Source: Pigoraptor vietnamica (Eukaryota > Opisthokonta > Filasterea). Taken from it: a stretch of DNA of 64,000 bases. The position numbers were made by a program, and so were the translations under genes. Under the pieces are notes generated by a model. The model searched no databases. It saw only the letters and a list, made by a program, of their open reading frames with translations, and was not told where the DNA came from. The DNA lies in the NCBI GenBank assembly GCA_943704525.1, contig CALSCQ010001169.1:1-64000 (forward strand), read 5' to 3'. Shown here piece by piece: positions 22,001-33,279 of this stretch; the first letter of the stretch is position 1, and each line of letters opens with the position of its first letter.

Positions 22001-25000
22001 TGGCACTACGACTTCAACATTCGAGACCTCGTGCGCATCTGCGCGGGCCTCGGACACTGCCCGTCGGAGCAGCACTTCCTCGCCTTCTGGCGCTACGGCT
22101 GCGACCGCGTCCTGGGCGACCGGCTCGTCGAGCCCGCGGAGATTGCCGCGTACGACAAGGCACTGGCGTCGGTGCTCGAGAAGCACTTTGCCGGCCTGGA
22201 CGCGGCCCCGCAGTTCTTTGTGAACTTTTCGACGCCGGACGGCGACCCGATCTTCGTGTCGCACAAGACGCCCGCGCAGTCGCACACGGCCTCGCAGACG
22301 CGCCTCGATGTGGCGGGAGCGCAGGGTGGCTCGACGGGCGCGGTGGCGGCGGCAGGCGTGCCGGCGCACGTGGCACGGCCGTGGATTGCGATGTCCGACA
22401 TTGGGCGGCTGACGGGGTGCATCGAGGGCTTCCTGCGCAAGTTCAACGAGGAGCACCGCTTTGCGAGCGCACACCTCGTCCTGTTTGAGGACACGGTGCG
22501 TCACGTGATCGCCATCCACCGCATCCTCTCTATGCCCCGCGGCAACGCCCTCCTCATCGGGCCGGGCGGCTCGGGCAGGCGCTCGCTCTGCAACCTCGCG
22601 TCGTACATTGCCGGCCATCGCATGGTGAGCGTGCGTGCCTCGCGGCGGCAGGGCGCCGAGCAGTTTATGGCGGACCTTCGCGCCATCTACCGCGCGGCGG
22701 TCGCGAGCCCCGTCCCGCAGACACTCGTGCTGACCGAGAACGAGATTGCGGACGAGGAGACGCTCGACTGCGTCAACCGGCTGCTCACGAGCGGCGAGAT
22801 CACGGGGCTGTTCAAGCGCGACGAGCTCGAGGCGATCCTCGCGGACCTGGTGCCGGCCATCAAGCGCGACTGCCCCAGCCGCCTCATCAACCCCTACCGC
22901 TACTTTGTCGACCGCGTCGTCTCGAACCTCCACGTCGTCCTCTGCATGTCGTCGGACCTCGGCGCCCTCAAGCAGAAGGCGCGCCGCTTCCCCGGCCTCG
23001 CCTCCGCGTGCCAGATGATCTACTTTGCCGACTGGCCACGCGAGGCGCTCGCGGTGATTGCGGAGCGCGTGATTGGGGGCGCGGGCACCGCCGAGGCCGC
23101 GACAACGGGCGTCCTGGGCGGGATGCACATGGCCGCGACGCAGGCGTGCAACGAGTACGCGAAGAAGGGCGGGCGGCGCGTGGACTTTACGCCCCGCACG
23201 TACCTCGTGTTCCTGGACAAATTCCGCGCGCTGTTTGATGACAAGTCGCAGGAGGCGTCTCGCATGATTGCCGCCCTCCGCGTGGGCCTCGAACGCATCG
23301 ACCAGACGAGCCAGTCGCTCGCCGTGATGAGCGCGGCCATCGACAACAACAACGTGCGGCTCGGGCGCGCGCGTCGCCTCACGGAACAGCTGCTCTCCGA
23401 CATCACAAGCACCGCCGTCAAATTGGAACGCGCCCGTGCGCGTGTGGCGCTCTCGCGTGACGAAGCCGCGACGTCGGGCAAGGGAGAGCTGTCGGCGGAG
23501 GGCGAGGCGCTGGCGGAGGCAGCCAATGTCGCCCGCCAAGCCGCCGAGTCCGTCGCCAGCGCGCTGGAGCACGTGGCCGCGCAAGCGCACGAGTCGACCG
23601 AGGGCATTGCTGCACTCGTTGGCGTGCTTGCGTCGGCTGCCGTGCAGCTCGCACATGGGACGTCGGGAAGCGACCGCGGCGACGTTGGCTTTGCGTCGTA
23701 CGTGCGCCAGACGGACGCGCTCTCGGCTGCGCGTCTGCCCGCACAGCGCCCGAGGGAGGCGGTGGTTGCCGAGCTTGCGGCAGCCGTGCGCATTCCTCCG
23801 GCCGCCGGCGACCCTTCTGCCGTGGGCCAGGTCGCGGAAGCCCTCGCTGCCACTCTCGACGTTGTGCGCGCCATGCACGCGCGCGATGCCGCGACGGCGG
23901 CCAAAGCAGCGGCCGGCACGCCCGAGGGCGAGGGCACGGAGGTGGCTCAGCTGCGCGCGGAACTCGAGGGCCTTCAGGCGGCCTTTGACGCGGCGCTCGA
24001 CGAGCGGCAGATTGCCGAAGCCCTCGAGAGGTCCAGCCGGGAGCGGCTGCGGGCGGCGAGTGCGCTGCTCGCATCACTCGGGGACTTGCGCGCTGGCTGG
24101 CAAGAGCGGCTGGAGGCGCTCGAGACTGCGTCGGCGACGCTCGCGGCGGACGCAGCCGTTGTGGCGGCATACCTCTCTTACGCGGGGCCGTTCAACGCCG
24201 AGTTTCGCAAGATGCTGTGGACGCAGTGGGTTGGCATTGCGGCCGCCGGGGGCGTCACGGTGTCGCAGGGCCTCACGCCCGTCGGCTTCACGTGCGACCG
24301 CGCCACGCTGCTCTCGTGGGAGGTGCTCGGCCTGCCGCGCGACGGGCAGCCCGTGGACAACGCCGCGATAGTCACGCACCACTGCGTCGCGTGGCCGCTG
24401 CTGATCGACCCGCAGGGCGAGGGCGTCGCGTGGCTGCGCCAGAACGAGGAGCCGCGCGGTCTCGTCGCGCTCAAGCACACGGACGCGCACTTCCGCGCGA
24501 CGCTCGAGGAGTGCGTGACGAAGGGCCGGCCTCTGCTCGTGACGGACGTGGAACCCGAGGCGCTGTGGGCGGACAGTGCGATCCGGGCGGTGCTGCAGCG
24601 GCAGACGGTGGCGAACGGGCGCTCGTGCACGGTGATGGTGGGCGACCGCGAGATTGAGCACCACGCGGACTTCCGCCTGTACCTCGCCACAAAGGCGTCG
24701 CACCCGGTGATCCCGCCGGACCTCGCCTCGCACACGACGATCGTCGACTTCATTACCACCATGGGCGGCCTCGAGGAACACCTCCTCAACCGCGTCGTCG
24801 TCATCGAAAAGCCCGGGCTGGACCGCACGCGCCGGCAGCTGCTGCGCGACGCGCACGGCCTGGAGACGCGCGCCAACGCCCTCGAACTGCGCATCCTCGA
24901 GGCACTCGGCGGATCGCACGCGCTCGGGTTTGCGGAGGACGAGCAGCTCGTGTCGGACCTTGCGACCACGGTGGCCGCGCTCTCGGAAGCCCGCGGGGAG

Positions 25001-27968
25001 ATTGCGCGCGTTCAGGAACAGCTGGAGGCAACGACGGTGGCGTGGCAGGAGTACAAGGGCATTGCGGTGCGCGGCGGCGCGCTCTACACGGTTGTGTCGT
25101 GGATGGGCCAGGTCAACAACATGTACGAAACGTCCCTCGAGCAGTTCCTCCGCCTCTTCGACAGCGCCGTCGCTTCTGCGGACCGCTCGCCGCTGACCAG
25201 CAAGCGCATTGAGAACGTCATCTCGGCGCTGACGTACACGGTGCACGTGTACATGACGCGCGGCCTCTTTGACCGCGACAAGGTCCTCTTCCTGCTGCTG
25301 CTCGCGATGCAGGTCGGCCTCTCGCGCGACGAGTTTACGCCCGCGGAATTCGCCTATGTGATACGCGCGGGCGCAACGGCCGACCCGCGGAATATCCCGC
25401 GCCGGGCCGTCGAGTGGCTCAACGACGAGCAGTGGCAGAACCTTGTCGCCCTCTCGCGCTTCCCGCTCTTTGCGGATGTCATCCCGCGCCTGCAGCGGCT
25501 CGAGCTCCAGTGGCGGCCCATCCTGGACCACGACAAGCCCGAGACGGCGACGCTGCCCGACGGCCTCGACGCCAAGCTGACGCGCATGCAGCGGCTGATG
25601 CTCGTGCGCGCCTTCCGCGCCGACCGGCTCGTCCCCGCCGCCCTCGCCTTTGTGCGCGACACACTCGGGCGCAAGTATGTCGAGGCGCTTCCGCTCAATC
25701 TGGAACTCGCGGTGCAGCAGAGCGACAGCCGCACGCCGCTGATCCTCGTGCTCTCGCCGGAGGGCACGGACCCGCTCTCAATGGTCGAGTCGCTTGCGCG
25801 TCGCGAGAACATTGAGTGCAAGTCGATCTCGCTCGGGCAGGGCCAGGAGCGTGTGGCGCTGCAGGCCGTCGAGCGCGGCATGCAGGCGGGCCACTGGGTC
25901 GTGCTGCAGAACGGCCACCTCGGGCTCGCGTGCATCGCGGAGGTTGAGGCGATGGTCGCGCGTGCCGAACGCGTGCGGCCCAACTTCCGCCTGTGGATTA
26001 CGACGGCCGCGGACCCGCGGTTCCCCGTGTCGGTGGTGCAGGCGGGCATCAAGATTGTGACGGAGCCGAGCATGAGCCTGCGCGACGGCCTGAAGCGGTC
26101 GTTCCTGTGGATCACGCAGGAGACGATCGACGCGTCGCTGCGGCCGGAGTGGGTGCCGTTCCTCTACAGCCTCTCGTTCCTCCACTCGGCTGTCCGCGTC
26201 CGCCGCAAGTTCGGCGCCGTTGGATGGCACGCGGCCTACGACTGGAACATGGGCGACCTTTCGGTGCGTACTGCGCGTTCATGCCATTCTGTTGATCAAC
26301 CTTCTCAACACGCGCACGCGCACACGTGCATGCATGTGGACTAGCTCTAACCACTCTTCGCGCAATGCACAGGCCGCCGTGCGCTTTGCGGAGCACCAGT
26401 TTTCGTCGAGCGCGCGCTCACGCGGACCCTCGTGGCCGGCCATTCGCTATCTGCTCTCGGAGATTATCTACGGCGGGCACATAACGGACACGTACGACCA
26501 GCGCCTGATGAACGTGCTCACCGACCTGTGGATTGGGCCGCAAGTGTGCACCAAGGGCTTCGAGTTTGCTCCCGGTGCGTCACTGTGCCTGACTCCCCCG
26601 TGCATGGGTTCGAGAGAGACGCACTGTCTTATCTTCCGCCCTTGTTCTGTCCGCAGAGTACAAGCTTCCCTCGGTCGCGCTGTCCAAGGAAGTGACGCCC
26701 GTGGGCCTGCACCAGTCTGTGGACCAGCTGCCCGTCGTGGACGTGCCCGAGGTGTACGGACTGCACGCGTCCGCCGAGATGTCGTTCCGCATGCAGCAGG
26801 CGACGTACATTCTCGAGCACCTCGTCACGCTGTGCGCATCGGAAGAGGGTGCCATGAAGGGCCGCTCGCGCCACACGATTCTCGGCGACGTCGTCAACGA
26901 CATTCTGCACAAGCTGCCGAAGGACGTGTCGCGTGAGGCCCTCCAGGAGCGCACGAAGAAGCAGGGCGGCCCCACGCCCATGAACCTCTTCCTCGCGCGC
27001 GAAATAGACTGCCTGCAGCGCCTCCTAAACGAGATCAAGGCGACCGCAAAGGTTCGCTGCTATCTGTGCGCCGCTGCCGTGCGTGCATGTTGTTGTGACG
27101 TATGTCTGACGACCCCCTTTGCCCGCAGCGCATCAAGTCTGTCATCAAGGGCCAGACGGTCCCGACGGTCTCGACCATTGCGGTGATGGATGCGCTCATG
27201 CGCGGCGTGACGCCGAGGGAATGGACGGACCTCTCGTGGGACGGCGAGAACACGCCGCTTGCGCCGTGGCTGCAGGACATTGCGCAGCGGGGGGAGCACC
27301 TGGGCCACCTCGTGTCGCAGCGCGAGCGGCCGTCGGTGCTGTGGATCGGCGGGTTCTTCAACCCGCAGGCGCTGCTGACGGTCATCAAGCAAGAGGCTGT
27401 TCGCGCCCGCCCCGGATGGTCGCACGAGAACGTCGAGCTCCAGTTTGACATTACGTCGCGCGAGACGGTGCGTCGCTGCGCTTGCCGTGCTCAATTGCCC
27501 TTTGACGCTGTTTCATTCTCTTCCCCGTCTCCATCTTTTTCACTCGCTTACCCCCCTCTCCCCTTCCCCACGCAGGTCCGCGACGCCGCCCCTGAGGGCA
27601 TGTACGTCACCGGCTTTTTCCTGCGCGGCGCCGGATGGGACAAGTCGAACGCCCGGCTGATCGAAGTCCCGGCGACCGCCAAGGGCCCCATCCCACTTCC
27701 GATTGTTCACGTGACCGCCGTCCACACGGTCGACAAAGGCGCGGCCGCACTTGGTGCGCTTGGGCCGGAGCCGCTACCCGGCGCCCCCGCGCCCCCTCCA
27801 CCGGCAACCACCAAGGTGGTGGAGCCACGGCCGATGTACGCGTGCCCCTGCTACCGTTCGACGAAGCGCTCTGCGGATGCGTTTGTGTGCGAGCTCGACG
27901 TCAAGACGGACGAACCCCCCGGGAAATGGGTCATGCGAGGCGTGTGCTGCACGCTGCGGTCCTACTAG
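13066..27968 (+). CDS. Axonemal dynein heavy chain, DNAH5/DNAH8 (outer-arm gamma) class
   Basis: Motor subunit that slides doublet microtubules. Nine exons: 13066-13732, 13801-14114, 14223-14546, 14625-15269, 15347-26263, 26373-26574, 26657-27051, 27129-27467, 27576-27968; all phases agree; 4,731 residues. The N-terminus (ERLDERHWWIISRLQEAFGL), the linker (WLVVQNMWTYLEAVF, IMQRAHEAPNIIHCCHGNE, LTDQLELCQRSLAGYLESKR) and tail (GFFNPQALLTVIKQEAVR) match DNAH5/8. Walker A motifs: AAA1 GPSGVGKT near residue 1956, AAA2 GPSGSGKS 2313, AAA3 GPPGSGKT 2675, AAA4 GPGGSGRRS 3055. AAA1 Walker B is CFDEL. The sensor-I MNPGYAGR is replaced by MGLAAGAA (about 2059). The stalk (about 3308-3590) is short with a poorly recognisable microtubule-binding tip. 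A Pro/Ala-rich insert lies between AAA1 and AAA2. Confident dynein; class less so. Confidence 0.93.
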
Positions 27969-28078
27969 ACATTCCGATACTTCGATGGATTTTTTCGCTG
28001 CGTTGTCGCGTTCTGATTTGGCATGCGTGTGTGCGCTGCGTGTGTGCGTTTTGCGCGTCTGCGCGTCTTCTTAGTGCC

Positions 28079-28084
28079 ATAAAC
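28079..28084 (+). terminator. Possible poly(A) signal of the dynein gene
   Basis: GCCATAAAC 111 bases after the dynein stop; the same GCCATAAACA word follows the RhoGEF-family gene at 54298. It lies within the last 60 bases before the stop of the convergent coiled-coil gene. Confidence 0.4.
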
Positions 28085-28136
28085 AGCAAATTGGCCACAC
28101 GCAGACCCGTCATTCTGTCACTTAGATAGGCATTCT

Positions 28137-31100
28137 TCAGCCGACGCGCGCGCGCACCAGCGCCATCTGCGACGAGGCAATCTCCGCCACGCGGCACAGC
28201 ATGAGCAGCAGCGAGGCCACCTGCTCGCTCAGCTCGACCACCTTGGCCTTGGCGCGAATGAATTCGGCGGGGTCGCCCCCGATCATCCCGTGCACCTCGT
28301 CTAGGTACGCGCGCGTCTCCTCTCGGCTCCTCTCAAAGGCGTCGATCGCAGGCCCGAGGAACTCAAAGTCCGGACACCACTCGCAGCGGCCGACGTCCCG
28401 GACCGTTCCGTGCGACGAAAGCTCCTCCTGTCCGGACGCGCACACAGCCGAAATGGCCCCGCAGCACTCGTCAATCAGCGCCACGCTCGGCTCGCTTGCG
28501 CATCGCAGCCGTTCCGCCACGGCCCCTATGCTGTCCAACAACGCAGCCACACGCGACATGACCAGCCGCGCGTGCACGGCCGCGCCTCCGTCCGCGCCCG
28601 TCGCCATTGCACGCGCCACGCCCGCAGCGCGCCGAATGTGGTCCTCCGCTGCCGCCGTCGCCGCCTGCTCGCTGCGGCGAAGCACCTCGAGCTCGCACGT
28701 GATCTCGGCGTTGCGCTGCTGCGTCCGCTCCAGCTTCGTGGTCATCGCTTCGACCTCCTCCTCCATCTGCTTGCAGCGCTCGAGAAGGGCACCGCGCTCC
28801 CTCTTCGTTGATTCCAGCAGGGTGCGGAGCTCGTCGCCGTCGGCCGCAGCACGAAGCAACCGGTTGGCAGATTCCGAATCGCGCGCGCGAAGCTCCGCGA
28901 GCTCCCTCTCCAACGAGGCCGCCCCGCGCGCGGCGTCGTCGCGCGCCGACACGGTCTGCGCGTGCTCCTGCTGCAGCTTGCGCTCGCGCTCCTCGCACTG
29001 CGCCAGGAGGCGTCGGGTGTGGTCGAGCTCCTCGGCGCGGGCCGTGGCGACGCGCACCTGCAGCCGGAGCTGGTGTGCGTCGTTTGCGGCGTCTTGCTCG
29101 CGACGCAGCGCGTCCGCTAATTGCCGCTCGCACCGCTCCAGCTCAGCCACACGCGCGTTTGCGCGGGCCAACTCGGACCGCAACCGGCTGCACTCTGCCT
29201 CCAGCTCCTCGCACTGCCGCTGCGCCGCGGCCGCCGCCGTCTGCGATCCCTCGAGTTCGGTCGCGCGCGCTCTAAATCTGTTCAGCGCCGCGCGCGCATC
29301 GTCGAGCTCGGCAGAGAGCACGCGCTCGCGCTCCTGCAACCGCGCCGCCTGCGAGCGGAACGCCTCCAACTCGGCCAACCGACCCCGCGCAACCGCCAAT
29401 TGCTGCTCCAGATCGCGCGCGCGCTCTGCGGCCTCCTCCCTCTGCCGCGCGCACAGTTGCAGGTGACCCTCCAACCGACCGCCAATCTCTGCGGAGCGGG
29501 CGCGCTCGGCCTCAAGCTCCCGCAGCATCTCCTCATGCCGACGGGCCGACTCTTCCGCTCGCGTTGACGACACGGCTTCGGCGCGCTCCAGCTTGAGCTG
29601 CAGTTCCGCCACGCGCGCTTCGAGGGCCCGTCGGCTGTCCTCGGCCTCAACGCGCACCCGACGCTCGCCGTCAAGCAGCGCGAGAGACTCCCGCACGCTC
29701 TGCTGGGACGCCTCGCGCGCCTGTCGCTCGCTCTCGGCCGCCCGTCGTGCGTCCGCCACTTCCACCGCACGACGTTCGAGCATCGCGGAGAGGTCTTCTT
29801 TGTCGCGCTCCAGCCGCGCCGTGCGCTCCGACAGAGAGAGCGACTCGGCGCGCGATGCGCTCAAGTCCGCACGCAGTTGCGCCGCCACCTCCTGCAGGTC
29901 GCGCAGCTGGCGCGAGAGCTCGTCCTTCTGCGACGTTGCGAGGGCCAGCTCGGTGCCGAGCCGGGCGGCCGTGGCTTGCGCGGCCTCTTTCGCGGCGCGT
30001 TCCTCCCGAACCGCGTCCTCAAGCGCTATGCGCGCGCGCACGAGCTCGTCCAGCTTCGACTTGTCTGCCGCCACGGCGCATTCGGCCTCGTGTGCCCGTC
30101 GGAGCGCGGCGTCGAGCGCACGCCGTCCCTCGCGCACTTGATCCTGCATTTCACTGTTGGCCCGCGAGGCCACGTCACGTGCCAGCTGCAGCTCGCGCGC
30201 CTGCCGCCGCACCACCTCGTTCTCCGCCGACGCCTCCGCCCGCAGCTTGTGCGCCTGCTCGAGCGACTCGCTCAGTCGGCGCAGTTCCATGCGCACCGAA
30301 TCGTCGCTGTCCACCTTGACGCGGGCCGCGAGGCGCAGCGCCTCCGCCGACTTGGCCAGCTCGTCCTTCAGCGAGCGCAGCTCAATGTCCCTCTCCTCCA
30401 CCCGCTGCCGAGCGTCCGCATAGTCCCGCCGGAGCCGCACGAGCTCGAGTTCCATGGCCTGCCTGCGCGCCCTCACCACGCCGGTGGCCTCCGGGGCCAC
30501 GTCCGGGTCGATGCCCTCCGCGACCAGGCGCGCCTTGAGCGAGGAGATGAGGGCGTCCCGCTTGCGGCAGAGTCCCTCAAGCACCTCGCGCTCCTCGCGG
30601 CACTCGCCCAGCTGCCGTGCAAGCCCCGCGATGCGGTCGAGGAGGGCGTGGTTGGCGTCGCGGTATCCGTCGGCAGTGACGCGGTTGGTTTCGCAGTCGA
30701 GCTTGAGCGTCTTGACCCGCTCCTTCATGCGGCCGAGCACGCACTCCTTGTCCGTGACCTCCTGCCGCAAGCTGCTGATGCGCACCGTGCCAATGCGCAC
30801 GTTCTCTTTCTCGCGCTCGATCTCGCGCTGCTTGTCGAGCCGCAGCTCGCTGATGGCGTCCACGAGCTTCTTTTGGGACTCGGTGAGCCGCTCCACCCGC
30901 TCCCTCAGCTCGTGCGCGATGCGGTCGTCCGCAGCGACCGCGGCATTGATGCGCTCACTGTCGCGCCGACACTCCTCAATCTCGCAGCTGAGCGCGTTCA
31001 GCCGGTTCTCCTGGCTCGCGAGGTCCGCGCTCATGCGCACTATGTTAATGTCGTCCTCGATCCGCTGGACCCGCTCCGACAGCCGCTCCTTCTCGGCCTC

Positions 31101-31280
31101 ATAGTCCTTCCCACCGCCGCGCGGCCTCACCGGTGGCGCAAACTGGCGCGAGCAGAACAAGTGCGCGGCGCGTTCCCTCCGCCGCTTGTCCTCCGGCAGG
31201 TTGATTTCGAGGCGGCTGCGGTCGCTCGCCCACTCATAGTGGCGGGGGCCACCGGTGAGTGTGGTGCGCCCCTCCGCCAT
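28137..31280 (-). CDS. Large coiled-coil protein, function not recognised
   Basis: A single-exon frame of 1,047 residues from the ATG at 31280. The frame stays open upstream to 32168, but that part crosses simple sequence and the divergent promoter. After a 70-residue non-coiled N-terminus (HYEWASDRSRLEINLPEDKR) nearly everything from about residue 75 to 880 is heptad-rich coiled coil dominated by E, R, A and L. The C-terminal 150 residues are less charged and contain a C-E-W-C pair and helical segments (AFERSREETRAYLDEVHG). This looks like a filamentous centrosomal, basal-body or axonemal scaffold. I do not recognise a family. It is tail-to-tail with the dynein gene (168 bases) and head-to-head with the PH-RasGEF gene. 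Absence of introns contrasts with most neighbours. Confidence 0.8.
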   Translation of the reverse strand: MAEGRTTLTGGPRHYEWASDRSRLEINLPEDKRRRERAAHLFCSRQFAPPVRPRGGGKDYEAEKERLSERVQRIEDDINIVRMSADLASQENRLNALSCEIEECRRDSERINAAVAADDRIAHELRERVERLTESQKKLVDAISELRLDKQREIEREKENVRIGTVRISSLRQEVTDKECVLGRMKERVKTLKLDCETNRVTADGYRDANHALLDRIAGLARQLGECREEREVLEGLCRKRDALISSLKARLVAEGIDPDVAPEATGVVRARRQAMELELVRLRRDYADARQRVEERDIELRSLKDELAKSAEALRLAARVKVDSDDSVRMELRRLSESLEQAHKLRAEASAENEVVRRQARELQLARDVASRANSEMQDQVREGRRALDAALRRAHEAECAVAADKSKLDELVRARIALEDAVREERAAKEAAQATAARLGTELALATSQKDELSRQLRDLQEVAAQLRADLSASRAESLSLSERTARLERDKEDLSAMLERRAVEVADARRAAESERQAREASQQSVRESLALLDGERRVRVEAEDSRRALEARVAELQLKLERAEAVSSTRAEESARRHEEMLRELEAERARSAEIGGRLEGHLQLCARQREEAAERARDLEQQLAVARGRLAELEAFRSQAARLQERERVLSAELDDARAALNRFRARATELEGSQTAAAAAQRQCEELEAECSRLRSELARANARVAELERCERQLADALRREQDAANDAHQLRLQVRVATARAEELDHTRRLLAQCEERERKLQQEHAQTVSARDDAARGAASLERELAELRARDSESANRLLRAAADGDELRTLLESTKRERGALLERCKQMEEEVEAMTTKLERTQQRNAEITCELEVLRRSEQAATAAAEDHIRRAAGVARAMATGADGGAAVHARLVMSRVAALLDSIGAVAERLRCASEPSVALIDECCGAISAVCASGQEELSSHGTVRDVGRCEWCPDFEFLGPAIDAFERSREETRAYLDEVHGMIGGDPAEFIRAKAKVVELSEQVASLLLMLCRVAEIASSQMALVRARVG

Positions 31281-31392
31281 GGTACGAGAGCACGGCAACC
31301 GCTTCGATGTCTGTCTCACGCTTACCGCAGCGCAGTGGACGTCAAGAGATGCGCGTTCAAGTTTCAAACGAAGTGGCTGTGCCGCAAATTGG

Positions 31393-31645
31393 TCACGTGC
31401 GGACAATATTTGAATTTGGCGCCTTGAAATTAGCGAAATCTCGGAAATTCGTGCACCGAGTTCTCGCTTTGCGGCGGGGGCCGATTGTTCCGACAACAAC
31501 ACGCCTCGCACCTGGGCGCCATGCACGGCTACCCACTCTTCTGCGCGCGCGGCTGCGATCACCGCGCCACTTTGAAGCCGACAGTGACAGAGAGCACAAG
31601 CTGTGGCTGCGTTGAAGGCGCTGTGCATGTTACGCGGGTCACGTG
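31393..31645. promoter_or_regulatory. Two TCACGTG sites in a divergent promoter
   Basis: TCACGTG at 31393-31399 and 31639-31645, within the 535 bases between the coiled-coil gene start (31280, minus) and the PH-RasGEF start (31816, plus). No other structure is seen in this space. Confidence 0.45.
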
Positions 31646-31815
31646 GGCCGTGAGGGATTATTCGCCCTGTTTCACGAGCACTTACAGTGCGACAAGTGAC
31701 ACCTCGGTCGAAATGGGGTCGCCGTGCGCGTGCATGCCCTGCCTGCCCTGGCGGTGACGGTGGTGGCGCCCGCAGTGACGTTGTGACGTCGAGCCCCTCG
31801 CCCCTTGCCTGAGGC

Positions 31816-33248
31816 ATGGCGAGCGCAGGCGGTCTGGACATGGCGACGATCGCCGACGTGGTGGACGGCTGCCCGGTGAGTGCCGTTGCATGCGGCGTGT
31901 GTTGCGCGTGTGCGTGTGCGTGTGATACGTGTGCGTGCGTGAGTGTATGTGTGTCTGTGTGTCTGTGTGGGTGTGGGTGTGTGGGTGTGGGTGTCCGTCC
32001 CATTTCCCGCCCCAAGCGCGTTTCCTTTTCGCGCGCTCTCGTTCGCGGCTCACCAGTCGTCGGTGTGTGCGTGCAGCCCGAGTTGTGGTCAAATCCGCAG
32101 CGCTCCTTTATGATGGAGGGCGACTTTGTGGAACTCACAGCAAAACTCAGCGTCAAAACGTACATCAAACTCTATCTCTTCAAGTGGGTTGGAGCTCGCG
32201 CACATGCACACACACACATACGTACATGCACACACACACATACGTACATGCACACACACACATACGCACATGCACACACACACATACGTACATGCACACA
32301 CACACATACGCACATGCACACACACACATACGCACATGCACACACACACATACGCACATGCACACACACACATACGCACACACACATACGCACATACGCA
32401 CACACACATACGCACACACACATACGCACATACGTACATGCGCACACACACATACGTACGTGCACAGGGACTGGCGCACGCACACAACATGCACACGCGC
32501 ACATGCACATGCAGACGTAGTCCAGCTTCGGCTGAGCGCGTGCCGTCGCGTGCAGTGACTGCGTGGTGGTGGCGCGCAAGAAGATGTGGCGGATGCGGCA
32601 GACGGCGGCCTACAAGTTCGACTGCATGTCCGAACTGACGCGGCTCATATCCGGGGCGGTGTCCATCCAAGGTCCGTGCGGGTGGCGGCGGGATGCGATT
32701 CTGCGTGCGCTGGTCATATCCCCTTTCTCTTTTTCTTTTTCTCGCTCACCCAAAATTGCGCGTGCGCAGGCGCACCCGCGCTGCAGCTGAGCTTCACCGA
32801 CTCGGACCAGCCGCTGCGCGTCTTCAGCCCTGCCAAGAACACGGACGTGCGCAAATGGGTCGCCGCGATCAACCTCTCGACGGAACACCAGCAGCTCTCG
32901 GGGGGTGCGTTGCGAAGCCTTCTGTTACGTGGGCGGGCCTGTGTGTAGCCTTGTCTGATGTCGTGTCACGCGCGTTAACTTGGTCGTTGTGGCTGCATTT
33001 TACCCCTCTAATGCGCGGTGGCCGCGTGCAGAGTTCCGCACGACTCCAACTCCGACGCCGAGCGCGCCCCGCAACCGGCGCGCGTCTGTGTTTGTGACGA
33101 TGGAGGACTTTCTGGGCGAGGAGGACCGCATCGACACGCAGGAGCAGCAGCTGCGCTACTTTGAGCGCCAGGTTGCCATCCAGGTTGCCGAAATTCTAAA
33201 GGCGCCCTCGAGTGACAGCACGAAGGACAGGTGTGTGTGCGTGTGTGT

Positions 33249-33279
<31 letters not shown>

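Noticed and set aside
14597-26230. Long minus-strand frames of up to 803 codons opposite the dynein gene
   Set aside because: They mirror the GC-rich codon use of the dynein frame, contain no recognisable domains and overlap fully conserved dynein motifs on the plus strand.
26600-26620. GGTTCGAGA resembling a tRNA B box
   Set aside because: It lies in a short dynein intron with no A box or acceptor stem around it.
28137-32168. Extension of the coiled-coil frame upstream to 32168
   Set aside because: The added part translates CA-type simple sequence and the divergent promoter (including two CACGTG sites); the coiled-coil product starts naturally at 31280.
32126-32638. HTHTHT/CVCVCM repeat frames on both strands
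   Set aside because: Translations of the RasGEF intron 2 minisatellite.
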